Below, piece after piece: positions 1 through 10,607 of a DNA stretch of 64,000 bases. Every line of letters begins with the position of its first letter. The first letter of the stretch is position 1. This DNA is from Siphonodentalium dalli (Eukaryota > Mollusca > Scaphopoda > Gadilida > Siphonodentaliidae). Made by a program: the position numbers and the translations under genes. The stretch spans positions 132,015,282-132,079,281 of the forward strand of contig CP136062.1 of the NCBI GenBank assembly GCA_032622095.1, written 5' to 3'. The notes below the pieces were generated by a model. The model saw only the letters and a program-made list of their open reading frames with translations, did not search any database and was not told the origin of the DNA.

Positions 1-1287
1 TCGACTGCAAACCCCTTACTTATAGTCAGTCAACTCCCAACTGCACCAAACTATATAGTTAACAACTGGTACTTTAAACTCTACAAATGTTGGAAATTTC
101 CAACATGATATCCCTCATAAAGTTGGAAATATTCAAAATGTGGACATTTGTTGAAATAATTACAACATATTTTCCACTGAATACCAAAGGTGGGGGTCAA
201 AACCAGAACTCCCCCCTATCCCCTATTTGCCCCCCCCCCCCCCCAATTAAGTGGTTCTAAACTCAGCTTATAAATCTTATCCCATTAAGCTAATACGCCA
301 TATATATATATGGGGTAGATTTCCTATATCTGCCGGGTCTGCCCCTATTTGAACGAAATGTAAAACACAATCTATGCAATCCATTGATCTCGTAATTTCA
401 AAGGGTGTATTTTAGGAGCTGAAGTGGATTCATTTTCTTCAAAATTGTTAGTTATCAGCATTGCACCACTGATAATTGTTCCTTGAAATTATCAGCATAA
501 TAATTAAGACATATTAGCATAGATGAAAACAAGTTAACAGCCTATATAAATAATATTGTAACATTTGTCTGGTATACAACTGCATAGAACAAACACATGG
601 CTAATTTAAATTTAAATGAGTGACACAGATAACCATTCTCCCCATATTTCTCTTATTTGTTTGTCAAACATTGTCACATAACAGCATCTGTAATTACCAC
701 CACATAGCACATGAGAGAGAGTGGCATGTGTTGACTTATTAAAGAATTTCTCAGTCAGTATCGATGCCCGCTGATCCACAGGACACGTTGCCGAAAAGAT
801 TTTTGTGATAGGCCGCCCATAACTGAAGTTATGCCAGTCTGAATCTTTAATCTTCCTTCATGTGACATCATATGAGGGAATACTAGCGACATGCAGTGTC
901 AAATTTGAAAGACTGTGCAATTGGCTTTTATCTACTTATTGTTTATACAGAAACGGCTGGACCATCGGAGCTGAAAATGTGTAGATATGGGTAATTTGAC
1001 ACGAGATATCTTATTAGATAGGTCCCGTTGACAACATGTGTCTTAAAAGTGCACTGGCTCCGCCCATATTTGACCCAGTAACCTCATTTGAACAAATCTG
1101 AACCCCAGTCACACAAGATCCCTCCATACCAAATATGAATCCATTCGACCCGATGGTACTTGAGAAGAAGTTGTTTTAAGAATTACTATGGAGGGAAAGA
1201 GTTATGGCCCTGGCATCGCAACTAATTAATCAATTGACCTCATTTTAACACATCTGAACGTGAGTGACCTTGGGAACATCCACACCA
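1..1287. other. non-coding AT-rich flank, no gene seen
   Basis: No supportable gene. There is a 15-C run at 230-244. From about 1040 to 1287 the text reads like a dispersed repeat: phrases such as ACCAAATATG and TATGGAGGG occur twice. Its continuation appears on the far side of the 1294-5337 insertion, where 'aaatatgaac...gagaagaagttt' resembles 1131-1175. Confidence 0.5.
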
Positions 1288-1399
1288 AATATGTATGGAG
1301 GGTTATTAGGGTCACAATCATAACTTCACATTTTAATTCTAACTTAACATTTTAATTCTTATATTTTAATTCTAACTTAACATTTTAATTCCAACTTAA

Positions 1400-1867
1400 A
1401 GGTACTCAACCCGATAAAACTCCTCTCAATTACTATTTCAATGGCTTCGGGGGTCAAAAATATTTGATTCGAGTCGAGGAAGTCACCCATCAAAGCTCAG
1501 ATTTGTTAGATATCGATTTTAGAAATCTATTATTTTTCATTATCGGGAATACTATCTGGCCCAGAACTCAGTCAAATTGCGTTAAAATTACCACTTGATT
1601 TTAGAGTTATCCATCCTTGTCTGTTTGAATAGATTTGGAGAACACATCCAGAGCAGATTACGGCAGTTAGCAGTACTCATCTCGAGTTTATAACAAATTT
1701 CAAAAATCAATATCTAATAACTCTGAGCTTTGTTTGATGGGTTCCTCGACTCGAATCAAATATTTTTTACCCCCAAAGCCAAAGAAATAGTAATATAGGA
1801 CCCTCCGATCGGATTGTTGTTGTTGGAATCTGTTGAGATGGGGACCCTCTTTACGGGTTGAGTACCT
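1400..1867 (+). mobile_element. TTAA-type MITE, family A, copy 1
   Basis: 468-bp element bounded by AGGTACTCAACCCG and its inverse CGGGTTGAGTACCT, flanked on both sides by TTAA (1396-1399, 1868-1871). The two halves are themselves imperfect inverted repeats: the ATATTTGATTCGAGTCGAGG stretch near the left end recurs inverted near the right. TTAA duplications are typical of piggyBac, Kolobok and Sola3 transposons; which of these moved it cannot be told without a coding copy. Confidence 0.8.
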
Positions 1868-2072
1868 TTAACATTTTAATTCTTATATTTTAATTCTAAC
1901 TTTACATTTTAATTCTAACTTTACATTTTAATTCTTATATTTACATTCTATTTACATTCTATTTACATTCTATGTACATTCTAACTTTACATTTTAGTTA
2001 TAACTTTACATTTTAATTCTTATATTTACATTCTATTTACATTCGATTTACATTCTCTGTACTCTAACTTAA

Positions 2073-2541
2073 AGGTACTCAACCCGTAAAGAGGGTCCCC
2101 ATCTCAACAGATTCCAACAACAACAATCCGATCGGAGGGTCCTATATTACTATTTCTTTGGCTTTGGGGGTAAAAAATATTTGATTCGAGTCGAGGAACC
2201 CATCAAACAAAGCTCAGAGTTATTAGATAATGATTTTTGAAATTTGTTATAAACTCGAGATGAGTACTGCTAACTGCCGTAATCTGCTCTGGATGTGTTC
2301 TCCAAATCTATTCAAACAGACAAGGATGGATAACTCTAAAATCAAGTGGTAATTTTAACACAATTTTGACTGAGTTCTGGGCCAGATAGTATTCCCGATA
2401 ATGAAAAATAATAGATTTCTAAAATCGATATCTAACAAATCTGAGCTTTGATGGGTGACTTCCTCGACTCGAATCAAATATTTTTGACCCCCGAAGCCAT
2501 TGAAATAGTAATTGAGAGGAGTTTTATCGGGTTGAGTACCT
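2073..2541 (-). mobile_element. TTAA-type MITE, family A, copy 2 (inverted)
   Basis: Near-identical to the 1400-1867 copy but in the opposite orientation, so the pair forms an inverted repeat around a ~205-bp AT-rich spacer. TTAA flanks it at 2069-2072 and 2542-2545. One inner segment reads TTAGATAATGATTTTTGAAA where copies 3 and 4 read an AATATCTAATAAC inverse, a small private difference. Confidence 0.8.
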
Positions 2542-2848
2542 TTAACATTTTAATTCTAACTTAAGATTTTAATTTCAACTTAGTATTTCAATTCTAACTT
2601 ATTATTTCAACTCCAACTTAATATTTTAATTCTAACTTAACATTTTTATTTTAATATTTTAATTTAATGATCTATAAAATAAGAAGCTAAACACAAATCA
2701 TCGACTAAAAGTTGTAATGTTTGAATTAAAATAGTATATTTAAAAAGTTGGAATTGAAATGAGCATAAAACGGATCTCAGAATTGAAAGGCAAAAATTAA
2801 AACAAACATAAAATGGATTCTATAAGTTGTAATTGTGACCCTAATAAC

Positions 2849-4660
2849 ACGCCTGCACTTCTGTAACAATTATAACGAAAGGCGTCGCTGCAATCGAACG
2901 GCCGGACATGACAATCTGCGGGATGGGATGGAATATGGAATAGAATGACAATCTGCGGAACAGAATTTCAAATTGCGTGGAACGGCCGATATCTCGAGGA
3001 ATACCGTACGCAGAGGACTACTTTTGGTGTCTAACGAAAGGCCCACATTCGCACTATCCACACATATTAACCCCGCCACTGACCGGACAGCAGAAGTTCC
3101 ATTATTCGATCGACAACTGACCCAACATAAAATTGTCTAACTCAAGGCCGTAGAACAGCTGTAGAAATGTATTTTTACAGCCATAACACTATGCCCACAA
3201 GCAGACTTGGTATTAAAATGAAGTTTATCATCTATTGCACAGCAAGAGACAGATTAACCCACCCATGAGAAGGTGCCATGAAACACGAAAAACTGCGTTC
3301 GACGTCAATGTTTAGAATTTAGATTTCTCGATGAATACGCTAGCAAACAACAAGTGTTAGGTACCAAATGACACAGTGGAATACTGCGCATTCGTTTTTA
3401 GTTACAATATGGCTGTTTTAGTACGAATAATGTAATGGCGAAATCGCAAACACGCGCCGATGAAAACAACTAAAAATAGACTCAATGCATGGTTACATTA
3501 ACAGGATCGATTTCAGCTGATATATTCCATATAATGGGGCGTATAGTATATCAAAATGTAGACACAGGGAATGTAATTTTGTCCAAATGGGTCCAACACG
3601 CAGTGAAATTGTTGCAGAAATTCGCTCCAAGAAAGAGCGCTACTTTTTCTCGTACAAAATAGAATGCCCGACTGAAGCCGTTTTATCGTTCCAACTAAGC
3701 CTGTTCTTAGCAGCACTTCGTCAACAAAATACGAATATACACCATGTATCAGAAGACGTATCAAATGTGATTTTTTAATGGCTTTGCGCTCTTCATTTGT
3801 TATAATTCGCACTTATTTCAGTTGTGACTAAAAGCCCAGATGCCGGAAGCCGGTGTCCGGCGATTACAAGCCAAGTTACAAAATAGATTAACTGGGTTGA
3901 ACGCACGAACATGTCAATGGTGAGACTGTTTGAAAGAATATTCAAATCAAATAGTGTTTATAGACTTAAAAACTTATGTGTCCGCCGGTCATACGCGGTG
4001 GAGGTTCTCATATTATCTGCCGGTCATACGCGAGGGAGGTTCTCATATGGACATATTATCCGCCGGTCATACCCAGTGGAGGTTCATATTATCCGCCAGT
4101 CATACGCAAGGGATGTTCTCATATTATCCACCAGTCATACGCGGGGGAGGTTCTCATATGAGAACCTCACCCGTGTTTGACTGGCGTATAATATGAGAAC
4201 CTCCCTCGAACGCAGTTTTTCGTGTTTCATGGCACCTTCACATGGGTGGGTTAATCGGTCTCTTGCTGTGCAATAGATGGTAAACTTAATTTTAATACCA
4301 AGTCTGCTTGTGGGCATAGTGTTATCGCTGTAAAAATGCATTTCTACAGCTGTTCCACGTCCTTGATTTCGACAACTTTCATGTTAGGTCAGTTGTCGAC
4401 CAAATAATACAACTTCTGGTGTCCGGTCAGTGGCGGGGTTACTATGTGTGGATAGGGCGAATGTGGGCCTTTCGTTAATCACAAAACGGAGCCCTCTATG
4501 TGTTGTATTCCTCGAGATATCGACCGTTACACGCAATTTGAAGTTCTGTTCCGCAGATTGTCGTTCTATTCCATATTCCATCCCATCCCGCAGATTGTCA
4601 TGTCACGCCGTCCGATCGCAGCGACCCCTTTCGTTATAATTGTTACAGAAGTGCAGGCGC
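2849..4660. mobile_element. core element with ~455-bp inverted arms
   Basis: The left arm (2849-3304) begins ACGCCTGCACTTCTGTAAC. The right arm (4207-4660) is its diverged reverse complement ending GTTACAGAAGTGCAGGCGC. Shared inner landmarks include the 'fireable' strings CGGGATGGGATGGAATATGG and CCCACATTCGC in inverted form. The central 0.9 kb holds a ~35-bp minisatellite (3980-4205) and a 63-codon open frame (3587-3778) that matches no family I know. No transposase motif is visible. Arms this long fit MuDR/Foldback-type or other long-TIR elements, but this is inference. Confidence 0.6.
3980..4205. repeat. ~35-bp minisatellite ending in an inverted unit
   Basis: Five imperfect direct copies of a unit of the form CCGCCGGTCATACGCG-(G/A)(T/G)GG-AGGTTCTCATATTAT, followed directly by an inverted copy (ATGAGAACCTC...GACTGGCGTATAATATGAGAACCTC). 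The junction at about 4156-4170 (TTCTCATATGAGAA) is a perfect palindrome. The overlapping open frames here are translations of the repeat. Confidence 0.75.
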
Positions 4661-5329
4661 GTTATTAGGGTCACAATTACAACTTCTAGAATCCATTTTA
4701 TGTTTGTTTTAATTTTTGCCTTTCAATTCTGAGATCCGTTTTATGCTCATTTCAATTTCAACAATTATAGAATTAAAATATAAGAATTAAAATGTAAAGT
4801 AAGAATTAAAATGTAAAGTTAGAATTAAAATATAAGAATTAAAATGTTAAGTTAGAATTAAAATATTAAGTAAGAATTAAAATATTAAGTTAGAGTTAAT
4901 AGAATGTTTCTGGAATGTTTCTAGAATGTTTCTAGAATGTAAATAGAATGTAAATAGAATGTAAATATGATGTAAATAGAATTAAAATATAAGAATTAAA
5001 ATGTTAAGTTAGAATTGAAATGTTAAGTTAGAATTAAAATATAAGAATTAAAATGTTAAGTTAGAATTAAAATATTAAGTAAGAATTAAAATATTAAGTT
5101 AGAGTTAATAGAATGTTTCTGGAGTGTTTCTAGAATGTAAATAGAATGTAAATAGAATGTAAATAGATTGTAATTAGAATGTAAATAGAATGTAAATAGA
5201 ATGTAAATATGATGTAAATAGAATTAAAATATAAGAATTAAAATGTTAAGTTAGAATTGAAATATTAAGTAAGAATTAAAATGTTAAGTTAGAATTAAAA
5301 TGTGAAGTTAGGATTGTGACCCTAATAAC
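4661..5329. mobile_element. right AT-rich sub-element with the same 17-bp inverted ends
   Basis: It has the same end motif as 1302-2848, at 4661-4677 and inverted at 5313-5329. The interior is AT-rich minisatellite (AGAATTAAAATGTTAAGTT and AGAATGTAAAT units) with a roughly 200-bp higher-order duplication: the block around 4850-4990 recurs around 5060-5220. No MITE lies inside this copy, which gives a shorter version of the left sub-element. Confidence 0.6.
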
Positions 5330-5343
5330 CCTCCATAAATATG

Positions 5344-8340
5344 AACACACTAGGTTATTATGTTTCCGGAGAAGAAGTTTAAAGAATTGTTGTCGGACTG
5401 ATGGACAGACGGCTAGTCGGGCGGGTGGACTGACGGCGCACGAGGAGTAATGACAAAAGCTCCACCGGAGACTTCGTCTGAGGTGAGCTAAAAACGCATA
5501 TCTGTTGTTGAAGTGGCATTTTCTTTTCTAGGTGTTTAACGACAGGCGCCTTTAGCTGTGGGCACGTAGCCTGGGGGAATTCACGGATCGTATATGATAC
5601 AAACTTCATTTTAAATTATAAAATAATTTATTATTTTGTGATATATATAAGTGTCTGATATTGGTGCCAATGTGACGACCGGAACGATCAGTAGCGCGGA
5701 ACACCCCCCCCCCCCCACCCCGTGCAAAAGAGCAAAATGTGGAGGAACAATTACAAGGCATGTCGAGAATTACCACGGAATGGCTTCGACATTAATTATT
5801 AACTAACAAACAAAAGGTCAAATGCCTACAGACTCATTCGCTAGTAATTGCAATACTTTCGACAAGACACAAACATGCATGCAACACAAAATGCAACCGA
5901 CTGGCAATGATGTCGGGCTCGATCATGGCTGAAGGGACGTGGCTAGAGGGTCTCCGTTTGTACTTCGGTTTGGTTCCATTTTGTACCCCGCCCCTTGTGT
6001 TGGAATTTTCACTGGTACCTTGATCCGGGCTTCCAACTCTATTTCCGACATGAAACTGGACTAACGCAGTGTGTGTCATGCATGTCACTTTAATCTCAGA
6101 AGAGCACTTTTCATAATGTAAAGTTTGCATTTCTATATGCGTCATTTGAGGGCCGTGGGGCTGGAGCCACCGCATACCCCCTATAATCCGCCCCTGTGTC
6201 TGATGATAATATGCAGAACAGACATCGCATGCATCAAGTTATTGCAGAAACGAGTCTAGTTATTTCTCTTCTCGCGGAATTGCACTGTATACAAACGAAC
6301 CAGAGCACATGGTGCATTCTCATCGCCATCAAATGATGCTCGACATGGGCATGCAATAACGTCGAACCAATGTGACCGATTCGATAGTATAAACCATACA
6401 CCGCCGCGCGCTCTGGTATTCAGCGAACGCACTCCCTGGTGTAGCACACAACTTACTTGTGAAACGATCGATATGAGATATCGATCCCGCTGTATTAATA
6501 GACATCCCCACACAAGATACAGTCTGTACCAAGACATGCTAGTCTCCTCAATGGTATGATATACTGAGCGCATATTATATATTATATGACATACGCCAGA
6601 AGGCTCATGTACGCGGCTAGAGGGTCACTGTTATTGGGGGGTGTCCATCTTGGAATTTCCAATTGCATCCCCTTGATCGAGACAAATTTGTGAAAGTCGA
6701 GGAAATGGCATTTGATCATCAACCCTTGGTGTGAATTTTCCAACTGCATGCATGAACCTCAAGCTTTCAATTTTTTTTGGAAATCTGAACAAATTTGTAA
6801 GTCGGCACACCAGGAAGTTACGAAATTTTCCAACCGATGAATATTTCATACAAAAAATTTGACTGAAAGTAAGATAATATGTGACTTTTGGTTAAAAAAA
6901 CAAAAAAAAAAACAATAAATTTCACACTAAGAGTTATTTCAACATCAAAAAGTCGGATCAATTTTAACCAATTTTTGTGTTAAATTTCCACCGGTCGCTG
7001 GGTGTGAAATTTTTAACTTTGATAGTTTGACCCCCCACCACCCGGGTCACCACGTTCCTGGCTCACGATAATGAAAGCAATGGAATAACTACCCGATATA
7101 ACACTAACTTCAGGCGGTGACGATGATGATGACGATGGAATTGACCCCACTGTATATATGTGTATATCCGTGTTTTCATTAATTTCAAGCTTTGACAAAG
7201 CATACAGTATACAACGACCGGATATAATGTCATTATGTAATTCCTTTCAGAAAACCCGCATTGACAGTTTAATTATTCAATTATTTTACACACAAACGTC
7301 ACGCTTTAGATATATTCCATCACATGTCACGTGACCTGACTGAGGCCGCTGAACCACTTTCGTGATAGATCATGGGCGAATAAGAGAACACAGTCCAATA
7401 ATTTGATGGTAAAAATATATTCCCCTGTTAGTGAACTGATAAAATTACTTTATCGACCCTTCACAGCACCTTGAAATTCCAAAACTGGAACGTTATATAT
7501 ATCTACAGACCTCGAGTTCCTTTCTTCTGTTACAGCACATGCTAATTTTGTTATTTCCCAGGCATCAAAATATCGATTCATTCTGAAGACATCCAATAGG
7601 TTGAAGTGAGAAAATATGCTGATTCAAGACTTGGGACTCAAAAAGAAGACATCTAGTTCGGAAGTGCATGACTCATATATGGTCGTGAAGGCCAACACTT
7701 CCGAAATATTTTGCCACGGAGGAGTACTTCTCTAGCTAGTCTTTATTCAATTTATTCAACATACGATTATACGATTTCTACACTACCCACTTTTGGTACA
7801 AAATTCGAAAGCCGATATCCAGGCACAATCTTCCGGAATTGTTTGGACACGAACGCGTTTTAGACTAGAAACACCCACATTTTAACATGCCATGGGCAGT
7901 ATATTCCCCGTTGAGGGGAGGGGTTGTCCGCAATCCGCATTAACATTTCTAACTGCACCCATCCCCAGGTTCGCATAATTCCACTTGCAACCCATTGGTT
8001 TGGAAAGTACTGGTACCTGAATATTTTTCCAATTTCCACCCTGGCACCCCAACTCATTTCAGAACCAAATTTTGACCAAAAGTAGAAAATATTTGCTTCT
8101 GGTGGTGTAAAAACAGCACATTCCCCACTAATTACTGATTGGTAAATTAAACTATGAAATAAATTTCAAACTATTAAATGATATGTCAGGCATTAAAATT
8201 CCAACTGTTGACAATTTTTACCAAAGTTTGGTAGGGGATGTAGACACCCCACCCGCCACTATGCCCCTGTGCAAAATACCTATCTTCCGGTGCACTCTAC
8301 TTTGGAGGAAGATGGATGGAAAATTAGTATGATTGAATGG
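5344..8340. other. no gene seen; simple repeats only
   Basis: From 5344 to about 5430 this continues the dispersed repeat that was split by the 1294-5337 insertion, ending in a GGACTGATGGACAGACGG phrase. There is a 13-C run at 5704-5716. Two diverged, loosely similar blocks lie at about 6650-6880 and 7860-8100 (both contain 'ttttgac...aaagta..ataat.tg'). Open frames here lack family features. Confidence 0.45.
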
Positions 8341-8345
8341 AGTCT

Positions 8346-8826
8346 CAACCATGGTCAAGTGGTCCTGCTAGTTTGCTATGGTGTTGGTGAGTCCTGCTGA
8401 ATTGCTATGATGATGGTAGGGCAAACTGACGTTGCGAAAAAGTACGGTTATTGGTTTAAATTTTCTCGGTGTTGGACAACCCGAGCGATTTGACAAAAAG
8501 CCAATGTCTAAATGAAACATTCAAGAACTATATTTAAAAAAATAAAATAATAAATGGCTGCGCTGATCTTTGCAAACCGACGCGAATCGCCATCTTGATT
8601 GTAGTCGATTTACAACAACTAATAGAACCAGTATTAAAAGTTTGATGCACACTTTGGGTTTCAATCGTATTTTCAGATTATCCGAACACCGCGAAAATTA
8701 TAACTTTAGAAAAAATAACTATACTTTTTCTTAAAAGCATCAGTTTCCACTAACAGCATCTTAGCAATTCAGCAGGACCCATGCGCATCATAGCACATTA
8801 ATTAGCGGGACCACTTGACCGGGGTG
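8346..8826. mobile_element. CAC-ended MITE, family C, copy 1
   Basis: 481-bp element with inverted ends around the shared core GGTCAAGTGGTCCTGCTA (left) and its inverse (right, TAGCGGGACCACTTGACC). It is flanked by AGTCT at 8341-8345 and 8827-8831, a 5-bp target duplication. Subterminal parts, such as TGCTGAATTGCTATGATG on the left and AGCAATTCAGCAGG on the right, also pair. No coding content. Ends starting CAC with a 5-bp duplication recall Transib/RAG-like elements, but that is only a hint. Confidence 0.75.
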
Positions 8827-8866
8827 AGTCTGGGACCCCGCAGTTCGTGTGCGATAATCAGCTCTT

Positions 8867-9300
8867 CACACCTGGTTGAGTGGTCCTGTCAATTTTCTAT
8901 GATGCTGGTGGTTCCTATTGCATGAATTGCCACAGTGCTGGTAGGGCAAGCGATGCTATTAAGAAATACCGTTATTGTGTTTAAAGTTATCATCTTCGCG
9001 GTGTGTGGATCATCTGAAGAAATAACATGTTGTGTATAAAACATTTAAAACATGTATATTGTGCAGTATTTTAATAATGGCTGTGTTGTTTGTTGCTAAC
9101 CGGTCATAATTGAGATATATATTCCCATCGTTTTGCAAACACCATTGTCACCGCTATTAAAATATTTTAAAATATATATGTTCTTGAATGTTTCATACAT
9201 ATACTGACTTTTGCTCAAATCATTCGGATAAGCCGAACACGCGGAATGACAACTGCAGAAAAAGTAACGTTACTATTTCTTAGCAGCCTCGATTTGCCCT
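8867..9300. mobile_element. CAC-ended MITE, family C, copy 2, damaged
   Basis: The left end CACACCTGGTTGAGTGGTCC resembles the family C left end, and the internal landmark GGTAGGGCAAGC..ATGCTATTAAGAAATACCGTTATTG matches the other copies in diverged form. The right terminus is missing: similarity fades after AGCAGCCTCGATTTGCCCTA. It sits directly after copy 1 in the same orientation. Confidence 0.55.
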
Positions 9301-10080
9301 ATGTCTCTTATTGGATACTGGTTCCTGGTACAAAACTATGTGGGGAAATTCTCACAACGTATAGTAACGATCATATTTGCCTTTGTGGTAGCAACTTCTT
9401 GTCATATTTGTGGTAGATTCCTTTAGTTTGCTACTCAAAGGAACCGGACTACAGTCATTTCGTACCCTCGCATTTTCGCACCCTGTTCTATACACATGAG
9501 TCTGTGGCCTAAATAAAATCAGAGAGTATGAAATTACTCGGGAGGTTACGAGTTGACTCAGCTGGGGGTCACGTGTTGACTCATAATTAGGTACGAGTTG
9601 ACTTTTTTAGGGTACGAGCTGGTCATGATACGATATGACTTGCTCCAAAGAGACCTCTGACCGACCCATTGAACTTTCTCCAAATTGTCCAGGACATGAA
9701 ACCTTAGTTGTATCAGTGTGAACCACTCGGAAATATACAGTACATGTACTTATAATTTATAGCGTTTGCAAGTGCAAGTCAACGTTCTAATAACATCAGC
9801 AAATGATCCAGAAACAACGGAGTATATATATATATGACGAGAAGGGTTACTATATACAGACAAAATTTGCTCCTATAGATACTATTGAGCATATCTCTGC
9901 TACATAATTTCTTATTTGTGTTATATTATGCTACATAATTATATAAGTAATCGTCGACATCATGGAAGAAATAAATATTGTTAAACCAACAGGCGACCAT
10001 AAATCACAACGATCTTAAGTGAGCACATCCTATGCAACCAACGTGTTCATTTTACTATAAGGGTTAGATTTTTCCGAGAG
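9301..10080. other. no gene seen
   Basis: AT-rich intergenic-type sequence. A short repeated phrase, 'tacgagttgac', occurs three times around 9548-9603. A TA dinucleotide stretch lies near 9823-9833. Confidence 0.4.
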
Positions 10081-10084
10081 TTAA

Positions 10085-10603
10085 AGGGGTACTGTACGCC
10101 ATTTTCATTAAATTTCCGGTGACAACAACGATCTAATATCGATAATATATAGAAACATAAGTAATTTGAGTCGAAGATTGATATAAATTGAATTTATGAC
10201 TGCAGCCATAAAATGGCGTCAATTAAATTACGAATTTCCGTAATCAAACAAAGTAATTGGGGGATACTGGATTGTTAAACCGATTGCACACACGATCGCT
10301 TAAAATATTATGATGATACGGGGAGAACACTCAAGCCACTCACTGACTAGCGACGATACAATAACTTAAATGATTATATGGGACTAGTATGCCTATAATA
10401 TAACTTTTATTTGATTCATTTGGTTGAAAACTGTACAAAAATTACTCGACAACGACAATTTGTATTTTTGCATTCCGGTAAATTTGTCATCCGTAACACT
10501 ACTTCGTACTCAACAGACTTTCAAATAATGAAAAAATTGTTACCTTATTCTCCGACTCGGAGACTATAGAAACCAACAACAACATTTGGCGTACAGTACC
10601 CCT
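10085..10603 (+). mobile_element. TTAA-type MITE, family B, copy 1
   Basis: 519 bp, ends AGGGGTACTGTACGCCA and inverse TGGCGTACAGTACCCCT, flanked by TTAA at 10081-10084 and 10604-10607. The interior is non-coding. The ends share the AGG..GTACT pattern of family A, so both families may have used a related transposase. Confidence 0.8.
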
Positions 10604-10607
10604 TTAA

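Larger units (their letters stand above)
1302..2848. mobile_element. left AT-rich sub-element with 17-bp inverted ends
   Basis: GTTATTAGGGTCACAAT at 1302-1318 is matched by its reverse complement at 2832-2848. The interior is built of short AT-rich units of the type TTTTAATTCTAACTTAACA and TTTACATTCTA, interrupted by two MITE copies in opposite orientation (1400-1867, 2073-2541). No coding sequence is seen. Confidence 0.6.
1294..5337. mobile_element. 4.04-kb composite fold-back element, AATATG direct repeats at both ends
   Basis: The left end begins TATGGAGGGTTATTAGGGTC and the right end is its reverse complement, finishing at 5337. The hexamer AATATG stands at 1288-1293 and again at 5338-5343, as expected of a target duplication. 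Inside, the order is: end motif, AT-rich minisatellite with two MITEs, inverted end motif (2832-2848), a core with ~455-bp inverted arms (2849-4660), end motif again (4661-4677), AT-rich minisatellite, inverted end motif (5313-5329). No transposase frame is visible, so the element looks non-autonomous. The superfamily is not clear. It could be one composite unit or several nested insertions. Confidence 0.65.

Noticed and set aside
6170..6196. ATAATCCGCCCCTG resembling a hAT-type end
   Set aside because: Only about ten bases match the CAGGGGCGGAT terminus and no partner end was found.
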